Positions 1-7,915 of a stretch of DNA of 64,000 nucleotides are shown one piece after another. Position 1 is the stretch's first letter; every line of letters starts with the position of its first letter. A model generated the notes under the pieces. It ran no database searches, was not told where the DNA came from, and saw only the letters and a program-made list of their open reading frames with translations. The translations under genes were made by a program, and so were the position numbers. Source of the DNA: Thalassospira lohafexi. GTDB taxonomy: Bacteria; Pseudomonadota; Alphaproteobacteria; Rhodospirillales; Thalassospiraceae. Location of the stretch: contig NZ_NXGX01000008.1 in NCBI RefSeq assembly GCF_002844275.1, positions 124,001 through 188,000 of the forward strand. The letters run 5' to 3'.

Positions 1-813
1 AGCGCGCTGATGTTTGAGGGGCCGGAGAATGAACTGACCCTGACGGAAAATGCACAGCCTGCGCTGATGGCCGTCAGTCTTGCTGTTACCCGCGTTCTGG
101 AAAACGAAGGTGGCTTTACGCTGACCGACAAATGCGATCTGGTCGCGGGGCATTCGCTTGGTGAGTATTCAGCACTTGCAGCGGCGGGGACTTTTGCGGT
201 TGCCGATACGGCACGTCTTTTGAAAATTCGTGGTCAAGCCATGCAGGCCGCAGTTCCAGTTGGTGTCGGTGCAATGGCAGCCCTTTTGGGGCTGGACTTT
301 GCCGATGCGGTTGGCGTGGCTGAGGAAGCTGCACAGGGCGAAGTTTGCACCGCTGCAAATGACAATGCCAATGGACAAGTTGTGGTGTCTGGTCATAAGG
401 CGGCTGTTGAACGCGCGATTGAAATTGCCAAGGAAAAAGGTGCCAAGCGCGCCGTTCTTTTGCCGGTGTCTGCTCCTTTCCATTGCTCGTTGATGCAGCC
501 AGCTGCTGATCGTATGGCCGAGGCCCTTGCCGAAGTGGCGATGAATGCGCCCGGTAAACCGGTTGTTGCGAATGTCACGGCAGAAAAAACTGACAATCCG
601 GAAACCATTCGTAAACTCCTTGTGGAGCAGGTTTGCGGGACAGTGCGCTGGCGCGAGTCTGTTCTTTATATGAAGGCACAGGGTATTACGGACCTTGTCG
701 AGATTGGCGCGGGCAAGGTTTTGACGGGAATGGTACGTCGTATCGATCGCGACCTGACCGGCACTTCGGTAAATGGACCGGCTGATATCGAAGCATTCCT
801 CGGCACTTTGTAA
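1..813 (+). CDS. fabD: Malonyl-CoA:ACP transacylase (5' end cut off by window)
   Basis: Transfers malonyl from CoA to acyl carrier protein, the entry step of type II fatty acid synthesis in the cytoplasm. The reading frame is open from base 1, and the first visible ATG (base 10) aligns inside the family, so roughly 45 N-terminal codons lie outside the window. The nucleophile elbow GHSLG is at residues 47-51 counted from that ATG, and the partner histidine sits in SAPFHC (His158). The C-terminal half contains the expected ferredoxin-like insert and the IGAGKVL segment. It is followed 43 bases later by fabG on the same strand, then acpP and fabF, the usual fab cluster order. Assignment is secure; only the start is missing. 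Confidence 0.96.
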   Translation, partial: SALMFEGPENELTLTENAQPALMAVSLAVTRVLENEGGFTLTDKCDLVAGHSLGEYSALAAAGTFAVADTARLLKIRGQAMQAAVPVGVGAMAALLGLDFADAVGVAEEAAQGEVCTAANDNANGQVVVSGHKAAVERAIEIAKEKGAKRAVLLPVSAPFHCSLMQPAADRMAEALAEVAMNAPGKPVVANVTAEKTDNPETIRKLLVEQVCGTVRWRESVLYMKAQGITDLVEIGAGKVLTGMVRRIDRDLTGTSVNGPADIEAFLGTL

Positions 814-856
814 GAGTGTCGTGACCACGACGAACCCAAAAAGGGAAAGAAAGTTT

Positions 857-1597
857 ATGTTTGATCTTGCAGGGAAAACCGCACTTGTAACTGGTGCCAC
901 GGGTGGCATTGGTGGCGAAATCGCCAAGGTTTTGGCGCAGGCCGGTGCGAAGGTTGCTCTGTCGGGGACCCGTGCGGAACGTCTCGAAGCGGTTGCCGCC
1001 GAGATCGGTGAAAACGCCGTTGTTGTTCCAGCGAACCTTGCCGATACAGAATCGGTTGACGGTTTGATCAAGGCGGCTGAAGAAGCCCTTGGTGGTCAGC
1101 TTGATATTCTGGTCAATAATGCCGGCATTACCCGCGATCAGCTTGCGATGCGTCTGAAAGACGAAGACTGGCAGGCGGTTCTTGATGTGAACCTGACATC
1201 TGCATTCAAGCTTGCACGGAATTCTTTGCGTGGCATGATGAAGCGCCGTCATGGTCGTGTCATCAACATTACGTCGATTGTTGGCGTCACGGGGAATCCG
1301 GGACAGGCAAACTACGCTGCGGCCAAGGCAGGCATGATTGGCTGGTCAAAATCGATGGCACAGGAAGTTGCTGCGCGCGGTATTACGATTAACTGTGTTG
1401 CACCGGGGTTCATCACCACGGCAATGACCGAAGAGCTCGGTGATGCGCAGAAAGAGAAACTTTTGGCAGGTATTCCTGCCGGTCGCATGGGCGACAGCAA
1501 AGAGATCGCAGCAGCGGTTCTGTTTCTTGCCAGTGACGAAGCTTCATATGTCACAGGACAGACCTTGCATGTGAATGGCGGAATGGCGATGATTTAA
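857..1597 (+). CDS. fabG: 3-oxoacyl-ACP reductase
   Basis: NADPH-dependent reduction of 3-oxoacyl-ACP in fatty acid elongation. The 246-residue product has the SDR cofactor motif TGATGGIG (12-19), NNAG (88-91) and the catalytic set Asn112, Ser140, Tyr153 and Lys157 in YAAAK. An in-frame upstream ATG at 773 lies inside fabD and would add 28 unrelated residues. The ATG at 857 is preferred because it follows a purine-rich AAGGGAAAG stretch and gives the normal family length. It lies between fabD and acpP. A small hairpin (AACCCG/CGGGTT, 1596-1610) follows the stop, so some transcripts may end or be processed here before the acpP promoter region. Confidence 0.97.
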   Translation: MFDLAGKTALVTGATGGIGGEIAKVLAQAGAKVALSGTRAERLEAVAAEIGENAVVVPANLADTESVDGLIKAAEEALGGQLDILVNNAGITRDQLAMRLKDEDWQAVLDVNLTSAFKLARNSLRGMMKRRHGRVINITSIVGVTGNPGQANYAAAKAGMIGWSKSMAQEVAARGITINCVAPGFITTAMTEELGDAQKEKLLAGIPAGRMGDSKEIAAAVLFLASDEASYVTGQTLHVNGGMAMI

Positions 1598-1638
1598 CCC
1601 GTTGCGGGTTGCTTGCTTTTCTGTTTAAAAGAGGCCGC

Positions 1639-1766
1639 TATAAAAAATCTTGAAACCGGCAATGGGTATTGTCGGTTTCCGGTCCCAGGAAGTTCCTTCA
1701 ATAGGGGGAGCAGACCGGGACCACGCAAACGATAACTGACAGAAAACCTATTGAAGGATTTGAGCT
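1639..1766 (+). promoter_or_regulatory. acpP promoter and structured leader that can hide the ribosome site
   Basis: A TATAAA -10-like hexamer lies at 1639-1644, with no convincing -35. A start about seven bases later would put the transcript 5' end almost exactly at a strong hairpin: GAAACCGGCAAT (1652-1663), loop GGGT, ATTGTCGGTTTC (1668-1679), 12 pairs with one G-U. Further on, TCCTTCAATAGG (1694-1705) is the perfect reverse complement of CCTATTGAAGGA (1747-1758), which contains the acpP Shine-Dalgarno sequence GAAGGA (1753-1758). A competing pairing GGTCCC (1681-1686) with GGGACC (1717-1722) would enclose the upstream strand of that helix. The pairings are visible in the sequence; a regulatory role is inferred. 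Confidence 0.55.
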
Positions 1767-2003
1767 ATGAGTGATGTCGCAGATCGCGTGAAGAAGATCG
1801 TTGTCGAGCACCTCGGTGTTGAAGAAGACAAGGTCACTGAAAACGCCAGCTTCATCGACGATCTGGGCGCAGACAGCCTGGACACTGTCGAGCTGGTTAT
1901 GGCGTTTGAAGAAGAATTTGGTTGTGAAATCCCTGATGACGCAGCCGAGAAAATTCTGACCGTCAAAGACGCGATTGACTTCATCGAAAAAGCTAACAGC
2001 TAA
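1767..2003 (+). CDS. acpP: Acyl carrier protein
   Basis: Small acidic carrier (78 residues) that holds growing acyl chains on a 4'-phosphopantetheine arm. The attachment motif DSLDTVEL is present with Ser37 as the modified serine, matching the family position, and the four-helix pattern and strong acidity are typical. The start ATG follows GAAGGA at 1753-1758. That ribosome site is half of a perfect 12-base inverted repeat with 1694-1705, so translation may be controlled by leader folding. A strong terminator follows at 2020-2051, which separates acpP from fabF although both lie in the fab cluster. Confidence 0.98.
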   Translation: MSDVADRVKKIVVEHLGVEEDKVTENASFIDDLGADSLDTVELVMAFEEEFGCEIPDDAAEKILTVKDAIDFIEKANS

Positions 2004-2019
2004 TTTTGCTGTGAGACAT

Positions 2020-2051
2020 GGGCGCCAGAGGGCATCCTCAGGCGCCCTTTT
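2020..2051 (+). terminator. Intrinsic terminator after acpP
   Basis: Stem GGGCGCC (2020-2026) pairs with GGCGCCC (2041-2047). An inner GAGG/CCTC extension sits across an A-A mismatch, the loop is GCAT, and TTTT follows. This is consistent with ending the abundant acpP transcript. Confidence 0.85.
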
Positions 2052-2090
2052 CGTCTTTGCTGGATTCATAAAATAAAGGCGTAGTGCGGG

Positions 2091-3350
2091 ATGAGACGCG
2101 TAGTTGTTACCGGTATTGGTGCTGTTACACCGCTTGCAAGCGGCGCACAGAACACGTGGCAGAAACTGCTGGCTGGCCAATCTGGAATCAAGAACATCGA
2201 TACTTTCGATGTGTCCGATATCCCTGCAAAGATCGCGGGCCTTGTGCCACGTGGTGTGGGTGACGGACTTTTCAACGCGGAAGATCATGTCTCTGTTAAA
2301 GACATGAAGAAAATGGACGATTTTATCGTCTATGGGATTGCTGCGGCCGATCAGGCTCTTGCCGATTCCGGTTGGAAACCTGAAACCGACGAGGATCAGG
2401 AAAATACTGGTGTTCTGATTGGTTCAGGTATCGGGGGTCTTCCAAAGATCTCTGAAGCCACCGAATTGGTTAATAACGGCAAAACCCGCCGCGTAAGCCC
2501 ATTCTTCATTCCGTCTTGCCTGATCAATCTGGTCTCTGGCCAGGTATCGATCAAACACGGTCTTAAAGGTCCGAACCACGCTGTTGTTACAGCATGTTCA
2601 ACCGGTGCACACGCCATTGGCGACGCATCGCGCATGATCATGCTTGGTGATGCCGATGTGATGGTTGCTGGCGGTGCAGAAGCTGCTGTTTGCCGTCTTG
2701 GTATGGCTGGCTTTGCAGCTGCCCGTGCACTTTCAACCGGTTACAACGATACCCCGACCGAAGCATCCCGTCCGTGGGACGAAGGACGCGACGGTTTCGT
2801 CATGGGCGAAGGTGCTGGTTGTGTGGTGCTTGAAGAGTACGAGCATGCCAAGGCACGTGGTGCACGAATTTACGCTGAAGTCGGCGGTTACGGTATGTCG
2901 GGCGACGCCTATCACATCACGGCTCCGGCTGCGGATGGGAATGGTGGTTTCCGCTCGATGCGCAATGCGTTGCGCAATGCCGGTGTGAACCCGGAAGACG
3001 TCGACTATGTGAATGCTCATGGTACCTCGACTCCGTTGGGTGATGAAATTGAACTGGGTGCGGTCAAGCGCCTGTTTGGTGATCACTCATCGAAACTTTC
3101 GATGTCATCGACGAAATCGGCAACCGGTCACCTGCTGGGTGCGGCTGGCGCGATTGAAGCTGTGTTCTCGATCCTTGCGATCTACGAAGGTGTGGTTGCA
3201 CCGACCCTGAACCTGCAAAATCCGTCTGAAGCCTGCAAAGGTATGGATCTGGTTCCGCTTGAAGCCAAGCAGCGTAAGGTAAATGTCGCACTGTCGAACT
3301 CGTTCGGCTTTGGCGGTACCAACGCATCGCTGGTGTTCAAGAGCGTCTAA
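2091..3350 (+). CDS. fabF: 3-oxoacyl-ACP synthase II (KAS II)
   Basis: Condensing enzyme that elongates acyl-ACP with malonyl-ACP and is important for longer chains. The 419-residue protein has the complete Cys-His-His triad of the KAS I/II class: Cys169 in the TACSTGA motif, His310 in NAHGTSTPLGD and His347 in KSATGHLLGAAG. The C-terminal GFGGTN glycine-rich motif is also present. Length is normal. The gene lies 40 bases after the acpP terminator and 33 bases before mltG, so fabF and mltG may be co-transcribed, an arrangement known from other Proteobacteria. Confidence 0.97.
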   Translation: MRRVVVTGIGAVTPLASGAQNTWQKLLAGQSGIKNIDTFDVSDIPAKIAGLVPRGVGDGLFNAEDHVSVKDMKKMDDFIVYGIAAADQALADSGWKPETDEDQENTGVLIGSGIGGLPKISEATELVNNGKTRRVSPFFIPSCLINLVSGQVSIKHGLKGPNHAVVTACSTGAHAIGDASRMIMLGDADVMVAGGAEAAVCRLGMAGFAAARALSTGYNDTPTEASRPWDEGRDGFVMGEGAGCVVLEEYEHAKARGARIYAEVGGYGMSGDAYHITAPAADGNGGFRSMRNALRNAGVNPEDVDYVNAHGTSTPLGDEIELGAVKRLFGDHSSKLSMSSTKSATGHLLGAAGAIEAVFSILAIYEGVVAPTLNLQNPSEACKGMDLVPLEAKQRKVNVALSNSFGFGGTNASLVFKSV

Positions 3351-3383
3351 AACAGCAGATCCAACCTTACCGGGAGCTATCCC

Positions 3384-4358
3384 TTGAAGCGTTTTCTGCT
3401 TGTTCTTGGCTTTTTATGCATCACCGCCGCTCTCACCATTGGTGGGGCGGCGGTGTATGTTTATGTGCAATACACATCGCCAAGCAAACTTGTGCAGGGC
3501 AGCGACATCATCATCCCGCAAGGGGCGGGGGTGCGCGGTATCGCCGAAATTTTCCAACGTGAACAGATTGTCGAAGAATCTTTGATCTTTTTGGCCGGGG
3601 TGCGTGTTGCCGGGCTGGATCGTTCATTGCGTGCGGGCGAATATCATTTTCCCGCCCGGGTCAGTCCCCGTCAGGCCGCGGAGATTTTGGCAAGTGGTGA
3701 AACCGTTCGGCGGTTCGTCACCATCCCCGAAGGGTTGAGATCAGGAGAAATCATCGACCGGATCAATCTGGTCGATGGTCTGACCGGCGATATCACCGAT
3801 ATTCCCAAGGACGGGACCCTGTTGCCCGAAACCTATCAGTTCTCATATGGTGATACGAAGCAAAGCATCATTGATCGGATGCGAGCTGCGCATGATGCGC
3901 TGGTCGATGAACTATGGCCGGGCCGGGATTCGGAGCTTCCATTCGATACCATTAACGAAGCGATTGTTCTGGCGTCGATTGTGGAACGCGAAACAGGAGT
4001 GGCGGCCGAACGTGGCCGCGTGGCGGGGGTTTTTGTCAACCGCCTAAACCGCAACATGCGGCTTCAATCTGATCCGACGGTGGCCTATGCGGTTAGTCCG
4101 AAAAAACGTCTTGATCGCGCTTTGACCCGTAACGATCTTCGTTTTGAAAGCCCGTATAATACTTATGTCACCGCCGGGTTGCCGCCATCGCCGATTACCA
4201 ATCCGGGCCGTGATGCGATTTATGCGGTTTTACATCCGTCGGAAACAGAAGATATTTATTTCGTGGCGGATGGCACAGGCGGCCATGCCTTTGCCCGCAC
4301 CCTTGACGAGCATAATCGCAATGTTGCCAAATGGCGGCGCCTGCGTGACAGCCAGTAA
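3384..4358 (+). CDS. mltG: Endolytic murein transglycosylase
   Basis: Membrane-anchored YceG-type lytic transglycosylase that cuts nascent glycan strands and helps set peptidoglycan chain length. The 324-residue protein starts at TTG (3384), with GGGAG at 3372-3376 as ribosome site; no ATG gives a complete N-terminus. One transmembrane segment spans about residues 4-28, and the YceG domain covers the rest. The catalytic motif ASIVERET contains the expected glutamate (Glu201), followed by the conserved FVNRL and MRLQSDPTVAY stretches. It lies just downstream of fabF. A bidirectional terminator at 4411-4433 separates it from the convergent SDR gene. Confidence 0.94.
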   Translation: MKRFLLVLGFLCITAALTIGGAAVYVYVQYTSPSKLVQGSDIIIPQGAGVRGIAEIFQREQIVEESLIFLAGVRVAGLDRSLRAGEYHFPARVSPRQAAEILASGETVRRFVTIPEGLRSGEIIDRINLVDGLTGDITDIPKDGTLLPETYQFSYGDTKQSIIDRMRAAHDALVDELWPGRDSELPFDTINEAIVLASIVERETGVAAERGRVAGVFVNRLNRNMRLQSDPTVAYAVSPKKRLDRALTRNDLRFESPYNTYVTAGLPPSPITNPGRDAIYAVLHPSETEDIYFVADGTGGHAFARTLDEHNRNVAKWRRLRDSQ

Positions 4359-4403
4359 GGTAATCTAGTCTTCGTCAAACGATGTTCGATGCTGAAAATC
4401 GAT

Positions 4404-4440
4404 TAAAAAAGGCGGTCTCTTAAAAAGACCGCCTTTGTCA
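4404..4440. terminator. Bidirectional terminator between mltG and SDR gene
   Basis: Perfect 8-bp stem GGCGGTCT (4411-4418) / AGACCGCC (4426-4433), preceded by an A run and followed by TTT. It can end transcription from both converging genes. Confidence 0.85.
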
Positions 4441-4478
4441 TTTTCGAATGGTTTTTACATAAGTCTGCCGGGCGGGAC

Positions 4479-5267
4479 CTAGTTTCCGATTTGCTTAATG
4501 CCTGACGTTTTCTTTGGGATGCGTGACGCTGCCAAATCAAGCACCCATTGCGGGGCCATTTTAAGCATGCCGATCAGAATATTCATCGGCCACGGGAATG
4601 CGATCATGCCTTTGTTTCGCTCCAGCCCGCGAACGATTTTACGTGCGGCTTTGTCTGCCTGCATGAAAAAGGGCATCGGAAAATCATTGGCATCGGTAAT
4701 CCGGCTTTTAACGAACCCCGGACAAATGACGTTTACCTTGATGCCCGATGGGGCCAGTGCACCGCGTAAGCCTTCGCCATAGGTGCGAATGGCGGCCTTA
4801 CTGGCACAATATGCCGGGGCGGATGGTAATCCCCGCCAGGATGCCTGTGAGGCAACGACAGCGATTTGACCGTGTCCACGGATGCGCATCTTTTCAATCG
4901 CCGGATCAATGGTGTTAAGCACGCCGGCAACATTGGTCGCAAAGATATCGCGGACCTGTTCGGGGCTTTCGCCGTCGCCCCCTGTACCGGCTGAGATGCC
5001 TGCATTAGCAATGACAAGGCTAAGTGCCGCGATCTCGTCGCATTGCGATACATAGGCCGCCATGGTTTCGCGCGCAGTGACATCAAGGACGTCTGCGAAG
5101 ACGTTAGCACCGGCTGCACGGCATTCATTTTCAACCAGTCGCAGGCGTGTTTGATCACGGCCACTGATGAACAGGGTGACACCCGTACGGGCAAATTGAC
5201 GGGCAAGGGCTGCACCGATACCGGAACTGGCACCGGTGATCAGGATGGCATGGTATTGAAATGACAT
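4479..5267 (-). CDS. SDR-family NAD(P)-dependent oxidoreductase
   Basis: Short-chain dehydrogenase of 262 residues with unknown substrate. It shows TGASSGIG (11-18), NAG (88-90), Ser140, Tyr153 and Lys157 in YCASK, so the catalytic apparatus is complete. The C-terminal stretch after residue 180 (VICPGFVKSR and a later hydrophobic region) resembles the membrane-associated DltE/YqjQ-like SDR group. An open frame continues upstream to 5432, but the ATG at 5267 is chosen because the Rossmann strand starts right after it and the upstream residues are low-complexity. It is divergent from yicC; the 207-base space between them contains a 12-bp palindrome. Confidence 0.87.
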   Translation of the reverse strand: MSFQYHAILITGASSGIGAALARQFARTGVTLFISGRDQTRLRLVENECRAAGANVFADVLDVTARETMAAYVSQCDEIAALSLVIANAGISAGTGGDGESPEQVRDIFATNVAGVLNTIDPAIEKMRIRGHGQIAVVASQASWRGLPSAPAYCASKAAIRTYGEGLRGALAPSGIKVNVICPGFVKSRITDANDFPMPFFMQADKAARKIVRGLERNKGMIAFPWPMNILIGMLKMAPQWVLDLAASRIPKKTSGIKQIGN

Positions 5268-5316
5268 GGTTGCTCGTATGCAGTTCGGATGTGTCGATGT
5301 GTTATTTTGGCGGAAC

Positions 5317-5328
5317 ATGCTGCAGCAT
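5317..5328. repeat. 12-bp perfect palindrome in the SDR/yicC divergent region
   Basis: ATGCTGCAGCAT is a perfect palindrome 50 bases upstream of the SDR start. Further CTGC/GCAG half-sites follow within 30 bases. It shares TGCAGCAT with the palindrome before the phasin gene, so it may be an operator for the same or a similar regulator; this is speculative. Confidence 0.35.
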
Positions 5329-5474
5329 TGGGGCAGCATTATGAAATACTGCTCAGACATACCATATTGTCGGGAACTGTTTGATGTTATCTCAATCGGG
5401 GCCGTGTTCGGCCTTGGCGTGGTTGGGGGCAACCGTTATAAACACGCAAACATGAAATCAGACTGGATGAAAAT

Positions 5475-6359
5475 ATGACCGTATCAAGCATGACCGGATT
5501 TGCGCGCACAGATGGTGCTGCGGACGGCTTTGGCTGGACCTGGGAACTGCGCAGTGTCAATGGCAAGGGCCTTGATGTCCGTGTGCGTTTGAATGGCGGT
5601 TTTGAACGCCTTGAAGCCAAGGTACGCGATGCGGTGTCAAAGCGTTTCAAACGCGGCAACATGGGCGTTACCCTCAATGTTGTACGCGCGTCGGACGGAA
5701 GTACCTATCAGGTTAATCGGGAACTGCTTTCTGAACTGGTTTCCCTTGCCGAAGAATTTGACAATACCAGCAGCCTTTCAGCCGGAACAATTGCGGATTT
5801 GATGAACGTGCGCGGCGTGCTTGAGACCGTTGAAACGCAGGAAGATGATGCAAGTCGGGATGCCCGTGATGGTGCGGTCCTTGCCAGTTTGAGCGATGCG
5901 ATTGATCAGATGGATGCACATCGCGCAGAAGAGGGTGCCAAACTTGATGCGATGCTGCGTGGACATGTCGATAATATCGAGGCGACTGTTACCCATGCGG
6001 AAAGCTGTGCATCGGCGCGCGGAGATGCGATTAAGGAACGACTGAAACGCCAGATCGACGAACTGATGGATGCTGGAAAATTTGACCCGGAACGCCTCCA
6101 TCAGGAAGCGGCCCTTCTGGCGACCAAGGCCGACATTCGCGAAGAGATTGATCGACTTAAGGCCCATATTATCGCCGCACGTGATATGTTGACCAAAGGT
6201 GGAGCCATTGGCCGTAAACTTGATTTTCTGTGCCAGGAATTCAATCGGGAAGCCAACACGCTGTGTTCCAAGGCCAATGATATCGAACTGACCAATTGCG
6301 GAATGGAGCTTAAGGTGATCATTGATCAGCTCCGTGAGCAGGTCCAGAACGTCGAATAA
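5475..6359 (+). CDS. yicC: YicC family endoribonuclease
   Basis: YicC/YloC-type RNase; E. coli YicC has been reported to act on small RNAs. The 294-residue protein begins with the family hallmark SSMTGFAR, continues with ELRSVNGKGLDVRVRL, and ends with the DUF1732 C-terminal domain containing IGRKLDFLCQEFNREANTL and a final TNCGMELKVIIDQLREQVQN motif. Length is typical. The ATG at 5475 directly precedes the conserved N-terminal motif; the ribosome site is weak. It lies 23 bases upstream of gmk on the same strand, a common pairing in Proteobacteria, so the two are probably one operon. Confidence 0.93.
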   Translation: MTVSSMTGFARTDGAADGFGWTWELRSVNGKGLDVRVRLNGGFERLEAKVRDAVSKRFKRGNMGVTLNVVRASDGSTYQVNRELLSELVSLAEEFDNTSSLSAGTIADLMNVRGVLETVETQEDDASRDARDGAVLASLSDAIDQMDAHRAEEGAKLDAMLRGHVDNIEATVTHAESCASARGDAIKERLKRQIDELMDAGKFDPERLHQEAALLATKADIREEIDRLKAHIIAARDMLTKGGAIGRKLDFLCQEFNREANTLCSKANDIELTNCGMELKVIIDQLREQVQNVE

Positions 6360-6382
6360 GCGGGTCGGGAAGGAAACGCGAT

Positions 6383-7015
6383 ATGACTGAACAGGCAAGC
6401 CGCCGTGGCCTTATGCTGGTCTTCTGTGCGCCGTCCGGGGCGGGGAAAACAACTATTACCCGCCAGCTTCTTGAAAAAGACCACAAGATTTCGTTGTCGG
6501 TTTCAGCGACTACCCGTGAATCACGGCCCGGTGAAGACGAAGGCACGCATTATTTCTTTAAATCGGTCGATGAATTTAAGCACATGATCGCCGATGACGA
6601 GCTTCTTGAGTGGGCCGAAGTGTTTGGCAACTACTATGGCACGCCGATGGCCCCGGTCGAAAAGGCGCTGTCAGAGGGGCACGACGTTCTTTTTGATATT
6701 GATTGGCAAGGTGCCCGTCAATTACGCGAAAAGGGCGGTGATGACGTTGTTTCGGTGTTTGTCCTACCACCGTCGTCAGGCGAACTCGAACGTCGTCTTC
6801 GCGATCGCGGACAGGATGCCGATGATGTGATTATGAAGCGCATGGCCAAGGCCGGTGCTGAAATCAGCCATTGGGAAGAATTCGACTACGTCCTGATCAA
6901 TGATGATCTGGAACGCTGCCTTGCCGATGTGGAACATATCATTGGGGCAGAGCGCGTGAAGCGGGCGCGGCAAACCGGATTACCGGGCTTTGTCAAAAAG
7001 CTTCTAACAGATTGA
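6383..7015 (+). CDS. gmk: Guanylate kinase
   Basis: ATP-dependent phosphorylation of GMP to GDP in purine nucleotide supply. The 210-residue product has the P-loop APSGAGKT (16-23), the GMP-binding SATTRESRPGEDEGTHYFF stretch, and the lid/LID-arginine region RLRDRGQD. The start ATG follows GGAAGGA (around 6369) with good spacing. It is the second gene of the yicC-gmk pair. Transcription ends near the hairpin at 7029-7056, which it shares with the convergent rsmA gene. Confidence 0.97.
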   Translation: MTEQASRRGLMLVFCAPSGAGKTTITRQLLEKDHKISLSVSATTRESRPGEDEGTHYFFKSVDEFKHMIADDELLEWAEVFGNYYGTPMAPVEKALSEGHDVLFDIDWQGARQLREKGGDDVVSVFVLPPSSGELERRLRDRGQDADDVIMKRMAKAGAEISHWEEFDYVLINDDLERCLADVEHIIGAERVKRARQTGLPGFVKKLLTD

Positions 7016-7028
7016 TCCTGAATCCAGA

Positions 7029-7056
7029 AAATGGCCGCCTTACGAAGCGGCCATTT
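7029..7056. terminator. Terminator hairpin overlapping the rsmA 3' end
   Basis: A 10-bp perfect stem AAATGGCCGC (7029-7038) / GCGGCCATTT (7047-7056). Read on the minus strand the stem is followed by TTTTCTGG, so it can end the long lptF-rsmA operon, and it may also stop gmk transcripts. The downstream arm lies inside the last codons of rsmA. Confidence 0.7.
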
Positions 7057-7909
7057 CGTCATGGATTTGCGTTAGGCGCACGAAATCTGCAACGCTGAGT
7101 TCTTCTGCCCGGGATGTTTCCGTAATTTCGGCCTTTGCCAGCAATTCACCCACATTGATGTTGAGCGTTTTTAAGCTGGCGCGCAGCATTTTACGGCGTT
7201 GGCCAAATGCGGCTTGTGTGATCTTTGCCAGACTGGTCAGGTCGATTTTCGTTCCACGATCTTCTTTGGGGCGCAACTGCACCACAGCCGACGTCACCTT
7301 TGGCGGTGGGGTAAAGGCACTACGATGGACATCAAACAGAATGTCACAATCACACAGATACTGACAGAGTACTGAAAGGCGCCCGTAAGCTTTACTCTTG
7401 GGGCGGGCGACGACGCGTTCGGCAACTTCTTTCTGGAACATCAAGGTCAGGCTGGTGAACTGGTCAATCTGCATGAGCCAGTTAATCAAAAGCTGTGTTC
7501 CGACGTTATAGGGCAGGTTGGCGACGATCTTACGCGGGGCAGGGCCAAGCGTGGTGACATCTACATCCAATGCATCGCCGTCAATCACATGCAATGCATC
7601 GGGATAATGGTTGCTGATCTGTTCAAGAACCGGTTGGCAGCGTGGATCGCGCTCAATCACCGTGAGGTTTTTGGCGCCATTGAACAGCAAGGCCCGTGTT
7701 AAGCCGCCGGGCCCCGGTCCGATTTCAATGACTGTCGCATCTTCAAGCGGAGCCGCAGCCCGGGCAATCCGGCCGGTCAGGTTAAGATCAAACAGGAAGT
7801 TCTGGCCGAATTTCTTTTGCGCCGACAGATCATGGGTCGCAATGACCTCACGCAGCGGCGGTAGACCGTCATTGGCAAGTTTGCCAGATGGTGTGTTGTC
7901 TTCTGACAC
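7040..7909 (-). CDS. rsmA: 16S rRNA dimethyladenosine transferase
   Basis: Dimethylates two adjacent adenines in the 3'-terminal hairpin of 16S rRNA during small-subunit maturation (KsgA). In the 289-residue protein the SAM-binding motif [10 protein letters not shown] (62-71), KKFGQNFL (32-39) and the catalytic NLPYNV (131-136) are all present. The start codon is GTG at 7909, six bases after the pdxA stop. An AGGAG ribosome site lies inside the end of pdxA, which suggests translational coupling. It is the last gene of the lptF-lptG-lptD-surA-pdxA-rsmA operon, the same pdxA-ksgA neighbourhood as in E. coli. Confidence 0.96.
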   Translation of the reverse strand: MSEDNTPSGKLANDGLPPLREVIATHDLSAQKKFGQNFLFDLNLTGRIARAAAPLEDATVIEIGPGPGGLTRALLFNGAKNLTVIERDPRCQPVLEQISNHYPDALHVIDGDALDVDVTTLGPAPRKIVANLPYNVGTQLLINWLMQIDQFTSLTLMFQKEVAERVVARPKSKAYGRLSVLCQYLCDCDILFDVHRSAFTPPPKVTSAVVQLRPKEDRGTKIDLTSLAKITQAAFGQRRKMLRASLKTLNINVGELLAKAEITETSRAEELSVADFVRLTQIHDEMAAS

Positions 7910-7915
7910 GTTCGG

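Noticed and set aside
169..1071. Long minus-strand open frame opposite fabD and fabG
   Set aside because: It overlaps two unmistakable plus-strand genes, has no family motif and no ribosome site; it is a mirror of their codon bias.
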